Of a stretch of 27,593 nucleotides of DNA, positions 11,656 through 20,800 are shown in pieces (position 1 is the first letter of the stretch; each line of letters starts with the position of its first letter). Under the pieces are notes generated by a model. It made no database searches, had not been told where the DNA came from, and saw only the letters and a program-made list of their open reading frames with translations. The stretch lies in assembly GCA_040901795.1 (NCBI GenBank), contig JBBDYH010000070.1:1-27593 (forward strand). The letters are read 5' to 3'. The stretch is from JBBDYH01 sp040901795. GTDB lineage: Bacteria > Planctomycetota > Planctomycetia > Pirellulales > JALHPA01. A program made the position numbers and the translations under genes.

Positions 11656-14454
11656 TCACTTCGGTGAAACTCGGCGCTTGGCGGTGTTCTTCCCGCTTTT
11701 GTTTTTCGAGACTCGCCTGGTGTGGGTCGACTTGCCGTTTTTCGATTTGGCGGTCGTTGAAGCGCGCTTGGCAGGGATTGTTTTATTCTGTCGCCATTCC
11801 TCGATGAGTGTCGCCACCAGGGCTGTCCAGCCGGTTTGATGCGAGGCGCCCAACCCGGCGCCGTTGTTGCCGTGAAAATACTCATAAAAGAGGATCAGGT
11901 CTCGCCAGTGCGGGTCGTGCTGAAAACGCTCGCTGCCGCCAAACACCGGCCGGTCGCCGTTTGGGCCACGCGTAAAGATGCGGATCAAGCGATCAGCAGC
12001 GTCATGGGCCAACTCACGGAAGGTCAGCGAGCGGCCGTTGGGAACGCCGAGTTGGAGGTCTGCGCCGAACGCTTTGCCAAGTTTACGGAGCGATTCGATC
12101 AATAAGAAGGACGTCGGGAACCAGATCGGTCCGCGCCAATTCGAATTGCCCCCTTTGAGCTTCGAGACTGCCTCGGCCGGCTCGTAGCCGACCGTACGGC
12201 CGTCGAACTCAAACTTTTCGCGCTCGTGCGCCTTCGACAGACTGCGAATGCCGAAATCGGAAAGGAACTCGTTTTCATCCCAAATCCGCTTAACCATCCG
12301 CTCGATCTGCGTCTGGTTGAGAATGGTGAGCACATGTGTGGTCTCGCCGCCGTGGCTCACCGTGTGAACGACATTTTGCACGAGCGAGGCGCGATTCTTG
12401 AGGAACCATTCGAAGCAAGCGGTGAACTCGGTAAACGGCTCGATCCATTTCTCTTCGAGACGCTCGACGGCGAACAGTGGAATCAAGCCCACCAGAGACC
12501 GTACGCGGAACTTGCGGAACCGGCCGTCGGGGTAACTCAGTACGTCGTAAAAGAAGCCGTCCTCGTCGTCCCAAAGCTGGTAGTTGGTATTGCCCATGTG
12601 CTTCATGGCCGAAGCGACATAGATGTAGTGCTGGAAGAACTTGATCGCCAGCTTCTCGTAGACGCGATTTTGCGTTGCCAGCTCCAGCGCGATCCGCATC
12701 AGGTTCAAGCAAAACATGCCCATCCAACCGGTGGCATCGGATTGCTTGAGCACCGACCCGTCCTCGCAACGGACGCTGCGGTCGACGACGGTGATGTTGT
12801 CGAGGCCGAGGAAGCCCCCCTCAAAGACGTTGTTCCCTTGCGGATCGACTTTATTCACCCACCAGGCGAAGTTGACCAACAGCTTATGAAAGCAGCTCTC
12901 CAGAAACGCATAGTCCCGCTTGCCGGTGCGATGGTAGGCCATGTTGTACACGCGCCACACGGCCCAGGCGTGGACCGGCGGGTTCAAGTCGGAGAAGTCC
13001 CACTCGTAGGCGGGTATTTGTCCGTTGGGATGCTGAAACTGTTCGAAGAGCAGAATCCAGAGCTGATCCATCGCGAATTGCGGATCGATTTGAGCGAAGG
13101 ATACGCAGTGAAACGCCAGATCCCAGGCGGCGAACCAGGGGTACTCCCATTTATCGGGGACCGTCATGATCCGCATTGAGTTGAGATGCTTCCAATGCTG
13201 GTTGCGGATCTGATAGCGCGATTCCGGCGGCTTCCAAGTAGGGTGATCTCCGGCCAGCCAGACGTCGACGTCGAACAGATAGGATTGCTTGGTCCATAAC
13301 AGTCCGGCGAAGGCTTGCCGCTGCACCAGGCGCTCGTCGTCGCTGGCGCCGGCAGGAGCGATCGCCTCGTAGAATCCATCCGCCTCACGGCGGCGCTCGT
13401 CGAAGACGTCGTCAAAGCCCTTCATGGGCGAGCGAAGATCCGGCTTGTCCGACAGCCGCAGCCGCACCGTAACCGACTTGCCCGGCGGAACAGCCGGAAA
13501 ATGGTAGTGCAGGGCGGCTTTCGTTCCGCCGTCGCGGCCGATGCAATCCTCACCGTTGACGATGTGCCGATGGAAAGCGTCTTTGACGAGCGGAGATTCG
13601 TTGCGATAGGCCGGGCCGAAAATCTGTTCGACGTTGGTTTCGTTATTCGTGAACAGCACGTCGGCATCCCCCGCGGCATACACGGTTCGCGGGCCGAGAC
13701 TGTAAGGGAAAGGCAATCCGGGAAGTGGCGACGTGCCGGTATCGTCCGCGGTCAGAGCCAGCAAGTTGTCCCGCCGCCTGGCCGCTTCGATGCGCGGCTT
13801 TGGCTGCGGCTGGCCATTCCAGCCCCACGTCTTTCGAAACCAGAGCTGGGGCAGAATGTCGAGCCGCGCCGCCTCCGGTCCGCGATTGAAGGCCGTGATC
13901 TGGATCAGCAAGTCTTCTTCGTCGACTTTGGCGTATTCGATCTCGATATCGAAGTAGCGGTTCTCATCAAAGACGCCGGCATCGAGCAGCTCGTATTCAA
14001 AGCCTTGGCCGGCCCGCTTTTGATTCTCCGCGACGAGCTCCTCGTACGGATACGCCGCCTGGGGGTACTTGTACAAGAACTTCATGTACGAGTGCGTCGG
14101 CGTGTTGTCGAGGTGGAAGTAGTATTCCTTCACGTCCTCGCCGTGGTTGCCCTCGAAGTGCGTCACACCGAAGAGGCGCTCCTTGAGGATGCGATCGTTG
14201 CCGTTCCAGAACGCGGGGGCAAAACAAAGCAAATGATACCGGTCGCAAATGCCGGCGATGCCGTCATCGCCCCAGCGGTAAGCCTTGCTGCGGGCCATCT
14301 CGTGCGTGAGGAAGCACCAGGCGTTCCCGTCGGGGCTGTAGTCCTCGCGGACGGTCCCCCAGGCACGATCCCCCAGGTACGGCCCCCAGCGCCGCCAGCC
14401 GTTGGTATCGTCGCGAATCGTGCTGAGCCGGCGGTGTTCGGCGGTCTGGTGCAT
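11656..14454 (-). CDS. GH63/MGH1-like glycoside hydrolase, probable alpha-glucosidase
   Basis: A 932-residue enzyme. The opening TAEHRRLSTIRDDTNGWRRW, GPYLGDRAWGTVREDYS and WCFLTHEMARSKAYRWGDDG belongs to the bacterial group annotated as glucosidase, with an N-terminal beta domain and a C-terminal (alpha/alpha)6 barrel. The barrel has QIPAYEWDFSDLNPPVHAWA-type sequence (about residue 485), where the acidic residues of WDFSD are candidates for catalysis, and NWRGPIWFP (about residue 768), typical of the family. It probably cleaves alpha-glucosides such as storage glycans; there is no signal peptide. The ATG at 14454 is chosen because the frame's longer start is a TTG at 14556 with a low-complexity Pro/Ser/Gly leader; neither start has a strong ribosome site. 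The last 45 residues are very Lys/Arg rich. Confidence 0.8.
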   Translation of the reverse strand: MHQTAEHRRLSTIRDDTNGWRRWGPYLGDRAWGTVREDYSPDGNAWCFLTHEMARSKAYRWGDDGIAGICDRYHLLCFAPAFWNGNDRILKERLFGVTHFEGNHGEDVKEYYFHLDNTPTHSYMKFLYKYPQAAYPYEELVAENQKRAGQGFEYELLDAGVFDENRYFDIEIEYAKVDEEDLLIQITAFNRGPEAARLDILPQLWFRKTWGWNGQPQPKPRIEAARRRDNLLALTADDTGTSPLPGLPFPYSLGPRTVYAAGDADVLFTNNETNVEQIFGPAYRNESPLVKDAFHRHIVNGEDCIGRDGGTKAALHYHFPAVPPGKSVTVRLRLSDKPDLRSPMKGFDDVFDERRREADGFYEAIAPAGASDDERLVQRQAFAGLLWTKQSYLFDVDVWLAGDHPTWKPPESRYQIRNQHWKHLNSMRIMTVPDKWEYPWFAAWDLAFHCVSFAQIDPQFAMDQLWILLFEQFQHPNGQIPAYEWDFSDLNPPVHAWAVWRVYNMAYHRTGKRDYAFLESCFHKLLVNFAWWVNKVDPQGNNVFEGGFLGLDNITVVDRSVRCEDGSVLKQSDATGWMGMFCLNLMRIALELATQNRVYEKLAIKFFQHYIYVASAMKHMGNTNYQLWDDEDGFFYDVLSYPDGRFRKFRVRSLVGLIPLFAVERLEEKWIEPFTEFTACFEWFLKNRASLVQNVVHTVSHGGETTHVLTILNQTQIERMVKRIWDENEFLSDFGIRSLSKAHEREKFEFDGRTVGYEPAEAVSKLKGGNSNWRGPIWFPTSFLLIESLRKLGKAFGADLQLGVPNGRSLTFRELAHDAADRLIRIFTRGPNGDRPVFGGSERFQHDPHWRDLILFYEYFHGNNGAGLGASHQTGWTALVATLIEEWRQNKTIPAKRASTTAKSKNGKSTHTRRVSKNKSGKNTAKRRVSPK

Positions 14455-14578
14455 GAGGGATTCGGGAATGCGAGGCGGAGGCTGCAAGGAAGCGTTCCCA
14501 CCGGAGCCGGAGGACGGGGGAGCTGCAGCCGTCGATACCGGGGCACGGAGGGCCAAGATAGTTTAGCACGCCGCCGGT

Positions 14579-16024
14579 TTAGCGCTGCCATCGCCGACCG
14601 CGTTGCAAACCCATCAGCGTAGCGACTGAGCCCGCAAGCGCCATAAGCAACCAGCCTTCCGGCTCCGGAACGGCGGCTATGGAGACGGCAGGGGATGCGC
14701 CCGCAGCAGAGCCAAGCGGCGGAGCGCTAGGGTCGTACAGGGCGCCGACCAACGTCACGTCGTTGTCATCGACGTCGCCGTCGTAGTCAAAGTCGCCTAA
14801 CGCCCATACAGCGCCCGAGATCTTCCCAAACGTCGCGCCGACGATCGTTACGTCGTCGTCGTCGACCACACCGTCGAGGTTAGCGTCGCCAATTCGCGTG
14901 GCCCGGATCAGGACCGAAGTAGGATCCACCGTCTGACCGCGGAACGAAGTATAGGGGCCCAGCGGCATTTCGCCGTTGACCGCCCAACCGACTGACAGCG
15001 ACGAGGGATCGGCTTGCGCGGCGCTACTGGTGATTCCCTTGCCGTCCCAGGCGCCGATCAGGTCGGTGTTGCCGCGGCCGGCGATGATCCGCTGGCGGAC
15101 TTCGGCGGCTGGCGAAGGCGGGCCGGGCAGATAATCGACAATCATCGCGGTGTTGACGGTGGTGAGGTCCAACGTCGAACCAGCCGCAGCATCGTCGGCC
15201 ATGCGAAGAGTTTGCGTTACTAAGGGGTCCGCTGTCAGCCGAACGGTGGCCCCAGGTTCAACGATCAACGCTGTAAGGTGGAGCGTGGAATTAATACTGG
15301 TAAGCGTGCCAGCCTCGATCGTGAGAACCGGCGATGTAGCGACGAATTGCCCTTCAAGCCGCAGCCGGCTGTCGTTCGGCTCGAGAAACTCAATCGGAAA
15401 GTCCACAAACACGGGGACCGTAATCGTGTCCAGTTTGCTTTCCAACGTGCGTACCAGGTTGCCGCCGGAGGAGTTCTGCACGGGAAGCAGTTCAGCCAGG
15501 TTCAAAAATCCGAACTCATCATTAAACCCATCGTGGTAGTCCACGGTGCCATCGACAAACCCAAATTGCAAGTCGGTCACCGGCCCGTCAAAGTTTGCTG
15601 CACCCGATGCAATGTCCGCAACGGCATCCCGAACGGCCGCGGAAAAGAGACGAACGCCGAGCAATCTCCCCTCGGCCCCAAAGTTGTCTACCATCGAGCC
15701 CGAGCCGGTGTCTTGCGGCGAAGGTAGGAACGGGCCTGCCGGGTGCGGCATGGCGACGATTCTGCTGCCGCCCGAGAACGTGAGACCGGTGTCGTGCCAT
15801 TGTGCGCTCAGCCATCCGTTGATTTGGCCCGTGAGGCTGCCCGGCGCCTGCGGGCTCATGGTAATGTTGCGGACATTGCCGGAGCCCTCCAGTCGCGAGC
15901 GCGCGGGGTCAATGGCATAGATGATTGTCGCGGCTTCGACAGGCGCAAGCACCGAAAGGCCGATCGCTATCGCAAAAGCTGCAAACCAGGGCGAGCTAAT
16001 GAAGCCCGTTGTACTTTGTTCCAT
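14579..16024 (-). CDS. Secreted PEP-CTERM protein with dockerin-like repeats
   Basis: A 481-residue exported protein. A signal peptide (hydrophobic FAAFAIAIGLSVLAP, cleavage after VEA) is followed by about 200 residues of beta-rich sequence like that of other PEP-CTERM proteins. Near residues 375-430 are two Asp-rich calcium-type loops, GDANLDGVVDDDDVTIVG and DFDYDGDVDDNDVTLVG, resembling dockerin type I repeats. The C-terminus is a standard sorting tail: VPEP, a hydrophobic helix (WLLMALAGSVATLMGL), then RGRRWQR, which is expected to be processed by an exosortase. The segment from about residue 310 to the loops closely parallels the C-terminus of the 1544-residue protein at 17841. AGGA at about 16034-16037 serves as ribosome site. 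Confidence 0.85.
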   Translation of the reverse strand: MEQSTTGFISSPWFAAFAIAIGLSVLAPVEAATIIYAIDPARSRLEGSGNVRNITMSPQAPGSLTGQINGWLSAQWHDTGLTFSGGSRIVAMPHPAGPFLPSPQDTGSGSMVDNFGAEGRLLGVRLFSAAVRDAVADIASGAANFDGPVTDLQFGFVDGTVDYHDGFNDEFGFLNLAELLPVQNSSGGNLVRTLESKLDTITVPVFVDFPIEFLEPNDSRLRLEGQFVATSPVLTIEAGTLTSINSTLHLTALIVEPGATVRLTADPLVTQTLRMADDAAAGSTLDLTTVNTAMIVDYLPGPPSPAAEVRQRIIAGRGNTDLIGAWDGKGITSSAAQADPSSLSVGWAVNGEMPLGPYTSFRGQTVDPTSVLIRATRIGDANLDGVVDDDDVTIVGATFGKISGAVWALGDFDYDGDVDDNDVTLVGALYDPSAPPLGSAAGASPAVSIAAVPEPEGWLLMALAGSVATLMGLQRGRRWQR

Positions 16025-16230
16025 TTCGAGTGTGTCCTAATCATGGTGAGAAACATTGGCGACCTAAGCCGCTTTCGCATCGAGGCAATTGGATTCTACT
16101 CGTTGGTCCGGCGGCACAGCAATCATTCCGCAAGGTTCATGGTTCGCGATGACATTCTGTTGCGATGAGCCCGGCCGAATGCTTTAATCAAACCCACTGC
16201 GATCGGTATGTCCGGTGATGAAAGGACGCT

Positions 16231-17316
16231 ATGATGGACGCTCGCAAGCATGGCTTTACCCTGGTTGAATTGCTGGTGGTCATCGCGATCATCGGCGTGT
16301 TGGTCGCCATTCTATTGCCGGCGATTCAGACGGCCCGCGAGGCGGCGCGCCGCACTCACTGCGCGAACAATCTCAAGCAATTGGGGCTGGCAATTCAGAA
16401 TCATCATGATGTGCACAAGCGCTATCCAAGGGGTTCGGTCATGCGGCCCGCTGCGAAGTCCCAGCGTGTTTTCGGGGACGACGGCGTTTTCGCCAATGGA
16501 TTTACGGAGATGCTGCCGTACCTTGAGGAAACCTCACTCCACCGCCTGTACGAATACAATAAACCGTGGTACATGCAACAAGCCGCGGTTGCGAGAACTC
16601 CGGTTGCTGTATTTCACTGCCCCTCGAACGAACGCGGGTGGGCGCCGTATCAGGAGGTGTTCTTCCGCGAGTTCGTAGGTCCGACACAAAACTCACCAAT
16701 CGGGGACACGCTAGCCACAACCGACTACATCTTATCGAAGGGCGCCAGCGACAGCTTCTGCGACAACGCCGAAAACATTCCGGCCAAGGAGCGGGGGATG
16801 TTCGACTATTATTCGGTGGTCAGTTTCCGCAAATTAAAGGACGGCGCGAGCAAAACGTTTGCTATTGGGGAGGGGGCCAGCGGTCCACGCTGGAAGTTGT
16901 GTTCCTCGCCCGATTGCGACGTCGCCGACCTTCCGATGCCAGATCCCCAACTTAGCACCACGCCGTTCTATGCCAGGCAGTTTTGGATTGGCGGGGGAAA
17001 CATGGTAAAAATCTTCGCGAAGTTCCGCTGGGCCGCCGCTGGGCCCTTGGGCTGCACAGTGCGCAAACTCAACGGAAACCCCGTAACGCACTTCCTGTTC
17101 GACGACAAAGCGGGCTTAGGGGACTGTCGCGGCACCTTGTCGCGAGGCCCAGAAAACACACATCGTGTTCCCAACTTTCGCAGCGATCACCCCAGCGGCG
17201 GATATTTTCTCTTCGCTGACGGTTCGGTCGACTTCATCAAAGAGGAGATCGATATCGACACGTATCGCGGACTATCAACAATTGCCGGCGGCGAAGTGGT
17301 TAGCCGTGGCAGCTAG
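16231..17316 (+). CDS. DUF1559 pseudopilin-like protein
   Basis: A 361-residue protein of the large planctomycete DUF1559 family. The N-terminus is a type IV pilin-like prepilin signal, HGFTLVELLVVIAIIGVLVA, cleaved after Gly by prepilin peptidase, followed by ILLPAIQTAREAARRTHC and NNLKQLGLAIQNHHD, the family hallmark. The C-terminus has H-x9-DG (SDHPSGGYFLFADGSV) and an I-D-x-x-T-Y-R-G-L ending. These proteins are thought to form pilus- or secretion-related structures on the cell surface; genomes of this phylum carry many copies. The start is ATG 16231, next to ATG 16234, with AAAGGA at 16221-16226 as ribosome site. It is divergent from the PEP-CTERM gene; the 206-base gap holds no other feature I can support. 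Confidence 0.9.
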   Translation: MMDARKHGFTLVELLVVIAIIGVLVAILLPAIQTAREAARRTHCANNLKQLGLAIQNHHDVHKRYPRGSVMRPAAKSQRVFGDDGVFANGFTEMLPYLEETSLHRLYEYNKPWYMQQAAVARTPVAVFHCPSNERGWAPYQEVFFREFVGPTQNSPIGDTLATTDYILSKGASDSFCDNAENIPAKERGMFDYYSVVSFRKLKDGASKTFAIGEGASGPRWKLCSSPDCDVADLPMPDPQLSTTPFYARQFWIGGGNMVKIFAKFRWAAAGPLGCTVRKLNGNPVTHFLFDDKAGLGDCRGTLSRGPENTHRVPNFRSDHPSGGYFLFADGSVDFIKEEIDIDTYRGLSTIAGGEVVSRGS

Positions 17317-17346
17317 CGATTCATGTGCCCGATCGACAGCGCCAAG

Positions 17347-17673
17347 TTACGGAGCTTTCGCCTCAATTCCAGGCGTTGACTCGTGTCGATAGTACGCCTC
17401 ACCAAGAACCGCTCTGGCTTGCGCGGCCCGATCACTACGGGAGTATCTCAGAAACTCTTCTCTGGCTGACGTCAGCGAAGTTATCGCTGCCTCGAAATGC
17501 CCCGCCCTGAGCTGGACTTGGCCAAGAAGTAACAGGTTGTCAGCAATTGGTCTCCGGTCCGACTTGGATTTCTCTCGGTTGGCGCCGGCCCGTTTCAGGG
17601 AGTCAATGGCGACTGAGAATCGACCCATTTCCGCCAGCATAAGGCCCAGCTTCTCCGCAAAATCGGCGATCAC
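17347..17673 (-). pseudogene. TPR-repeat fragment, probable gene remnant
   Basis: An open frame of 108 codons with TPR-like sequence: DFAEKLGLMLAEMGRFSVAIDSL, then DNLLLLGQVQLRAGHFEAAITSL and DRAAQARAVLGEAYYRHE, with the small and large residues at TPR positions. Two repeats are visible. The start is only a GTG, and in-frame coding-like sequence (ACFAKRPE) runs back to a stop at 17701-17703, which suggests the 5' end has been lost. It may be the tail of a degraded kinase-TPR gene or a small real TPR protein. The region 17674-17840 upstream shows nothing further I can support. Confidence 0.45.
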
Positions 17674-17840
17674 CTCCGGCCGCTTGGCAAAGCAGGCAGG
17701 TCAAGGAAACCGTTCAAAACGCAAGTCCTTTTGGCATAACCGTTGACTCAGCCGTTGCGGCTGCCTACTCTGAATTCCAAGTCGCGCGGCGGACTAGGGG
17801 AGAGGTTGCGCTCGCGCTTAACGGTTTACTGGGCATTCGA

Positions 17841-20800
17841 ATGGCTAAAAATTGGGGATGGTCGCTTCGTCGTGCGCCAAGAGCGCGCAAAACGCGAACA
17901 GGCCGCCGGTTCGGATTTGAGTGGCTCGAAACGCGCCGCTATCTCGCGCCCTTGGCGCCTGGCGCCGCGCTCGAGCCGGTACCCGTTGAACCGGATCCTC
18001 AGGGTGGCGTCGTCATTGCGATGCAAACTCAACAGTTCGCATCGCAGACCTTCACAGGGTTTCTCACTTCGAGCGTCATTGAGGGGGACAAGTCCAATCC
18101 GCTGGGCGGATTGACCTTTACGTATCAACTCGCCAACGACTCGACCAGCAGGAGTCCCCTCAATCGAATTGCCCTGTCGAGCTTTGCCAACTTCCCGACC
18201 GATGTCAGCCGCCAATTGGCTGGTTCGCCTCCATCCCAGGCAGACCGGATCAACGTTGACACCGTCGGCTTTAGTTTCCAAAGCGGGACCGCACAGGGGC
18301 CGCTACTGCCGGGTGCGCAAAGCTCCTTGTTGGTAATCCAAACCAGCGCCGCGTCATTCAACTCATCGCCAGCGGTGGTGAGCGCCGCCAATGGCGCGGC
18401 GCAAGTGTTGAGCTTCACACCGGTGGGCGGCAACCTCCCCCCCTCAGTCGTCACGAACACCGGTTCGACCGCTGCCGAAGGGGGCACAGACCCGATCACC
18501 TCCGGCGAGTTGAGAACCAGCGACCAAGATACTCCGCCGTTCGACCTGAAGTACACCGTGACGGACGCGCCGGATAATGGCACGCTGCAAGTCGACGGAG
18601 CGCCGGCGGACGCCTTCACTCAAGGCGACATCGATAACGGTCGTGTCACCTATCTCCATGGCGGCAGCGAGACCACAAGCGACGACTTCTCGTTCAGCGT
18701 TAGCGACGGGACCACGGTCCGGACCGGCACGTTCACGTTCAAGGTGACACCGACCAACGACCCACCCGACGCACGCAACGACACGGCGACAGGTCTCCCA
18801 GACACCAGCATTCAGATCAACGTCCTGGCCAACGATACGGACCCGGATGGTGACCAGTTGATGGTCGTTAGCGTCGGCGCCGCCGCCAGTGGCCAGGCAT
18901 CGATCGGGGCGGGAGGAGTAGTCAGTTACCAGCCGAATCCCGAATTCGGTGGTGTCGACTCGTTCACCTACACGATCGGCGACGGCCGCGGGGGTACCGA
19001 CACGGCTACCGTCACGGTGGTCGTCGAAGAGCACGGCCCATTCGCGCGCGACGACACGTTCAAGGTGAGCGAGGACACAATCCGCAATTCACTCGACGTG
19101 CTGGCTAACGACAGCGATCCGACGGGTCTGCAATTCCGGGTCATCGCGGTGACACAGGGGTCGAAAGGTGTCGTCGAAATCGGGCCGAACGGCGCGAACG
19201 TGCTCTACACGCCGGATCCCAACTTTGTCGGCGCTGATTCCTTCACCTATACCATCGTCAATACATTCGGCGAAACGGACACCGCGAAGGTCACTCTGAC
19301 GGTGCTGAACGTCGGCGATCCCCCTACCGCTGTGGATGACAACGCAACCGTGACGGAAGACGGGCCGCCCGCCGTGATTGCAGTGCTGGCCAACGACTTC
19401 GATTCCGACGGCGGCGCCTTGACCATTACCAAGGTCACACAAGGCGCAAACGGGACCGTCTCGATCCGACCAGGCGGATTGGATCTGGTCTACCAACCGG
19501 CCCCCAACTTCAATGGCGCCGATACGTTCACGTATACCGTTACCGATGATGCCGGTGAAACAGCTACCGCTACGGTAAGAGTGACGGTGCTCGGCAGCCT
19601 GGAACCGCCGGACGCCGTGAACGATCTGGCGTCGGTGAGCCGCGGAGCGAGCAGCGTTGTCATCGACGTGCTGGCCAACGATGTGGATTTGGACGGCGAT
19701 CCGCTGACGATCACTGACATTACGGCGCCAGGGAATGGAACGGCCGTGCTTGCTCCCGATGGCAAGACCATCCGCTACACGCCCAGCCCCGGCTTTACCG
19801 GCACCGACGTGTTCCAGTACACCGTCACTGATCCTTCCGGGTTTTCGGACAGCGCCAAGGTGCTGGTTGATGTCAACGTCAACCGAGTCGATGCCCGCGA
19901 CGACGTGTTTACCGCGCCGATCGGGATACCGATGTTCTATGGTTCGCGCGGCGTGCTGGCCAACGACGTGGACTCTGAGGGAGATGCGATCGTCAAGGCG
20001 GAGATCTTCAATGGGCCATCGAACGGGACGGTGGTATTGAACGCCGACGGCTCGTTCACCTACACGTCAAAAGCGGGCTTCACCGGGACCGATTCGTTCA
20101 CCTACGCCGCCTTTGACGCCTTCGGGGCTTCGGATATCGCCAAAGCGACCATCAACGTCGTCGATACGGCGCCTGCCGCCCGGAATGACGCATTCTCGGT
20201 GCAAACGAACAGCGGCCCGACCTTCATCAACGTGTTGGCCGACGACACCGACCCGGAAGGGAAACCGTTGCGGATCATTGCGGTCACGCAACCGAAAAAC
20301 GGCAAAGTTACGATCGTCCCCGGTGGCCTGCTTTACGAGCCGAATCCAGGCTTTGAGGGCATTGACGAGTTCACTTACACCGCCAGCGACGACGAGCGGG
20401 ACATTCAAGCGGCGGTGATCGACATCGCTTTGGTGACGTTGTTCGTCCATGGCACCGGGGTCCCTTACTTCCCGATGAACGATGATTTCGCAAGGCCGGA
20501 AGATATGGTGGTCACGCTCACGGAAGCCGACTTGATCTCGAACGATTACAACCCCAGCAAGCTTCCGGTAGACATCGCCAGCGTGAGCAACCCCGTGGGC
20601 GGGTCCGTGCTGCTGAATGGTGACGGATCGGTCACATTTACGCCGACGCTGAACTTTGTGGGCTTTGCCAGCTTCAATTACCGCTGTGCTGCGCCGTTGA
20701 ATGCGAACATGTCGCTCGTGGAGATTGAATTCACGCAGGTTTTGGATTCACCGGTCGCCGGCGATGACGCGGTGGCGGTGAACGAGAATACTGGCGCGAA

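Noticed and set aside
12226..13179. Plus-strand open frame of 317 codons opposite the glucosidase
   Set aside because: Lies entirely over conserved enzyme sequence and has no family pattern; GC-rich antisense frame.
13315..14622. Plus-strand open frame of 435 codons opposite the glucosidase N-terminal half
   Set aside because: Covers the strongly conserved WGTVREDYS and FNRGPEA regions of the opposite strand and lacks any recognisable domain or ribosome site.
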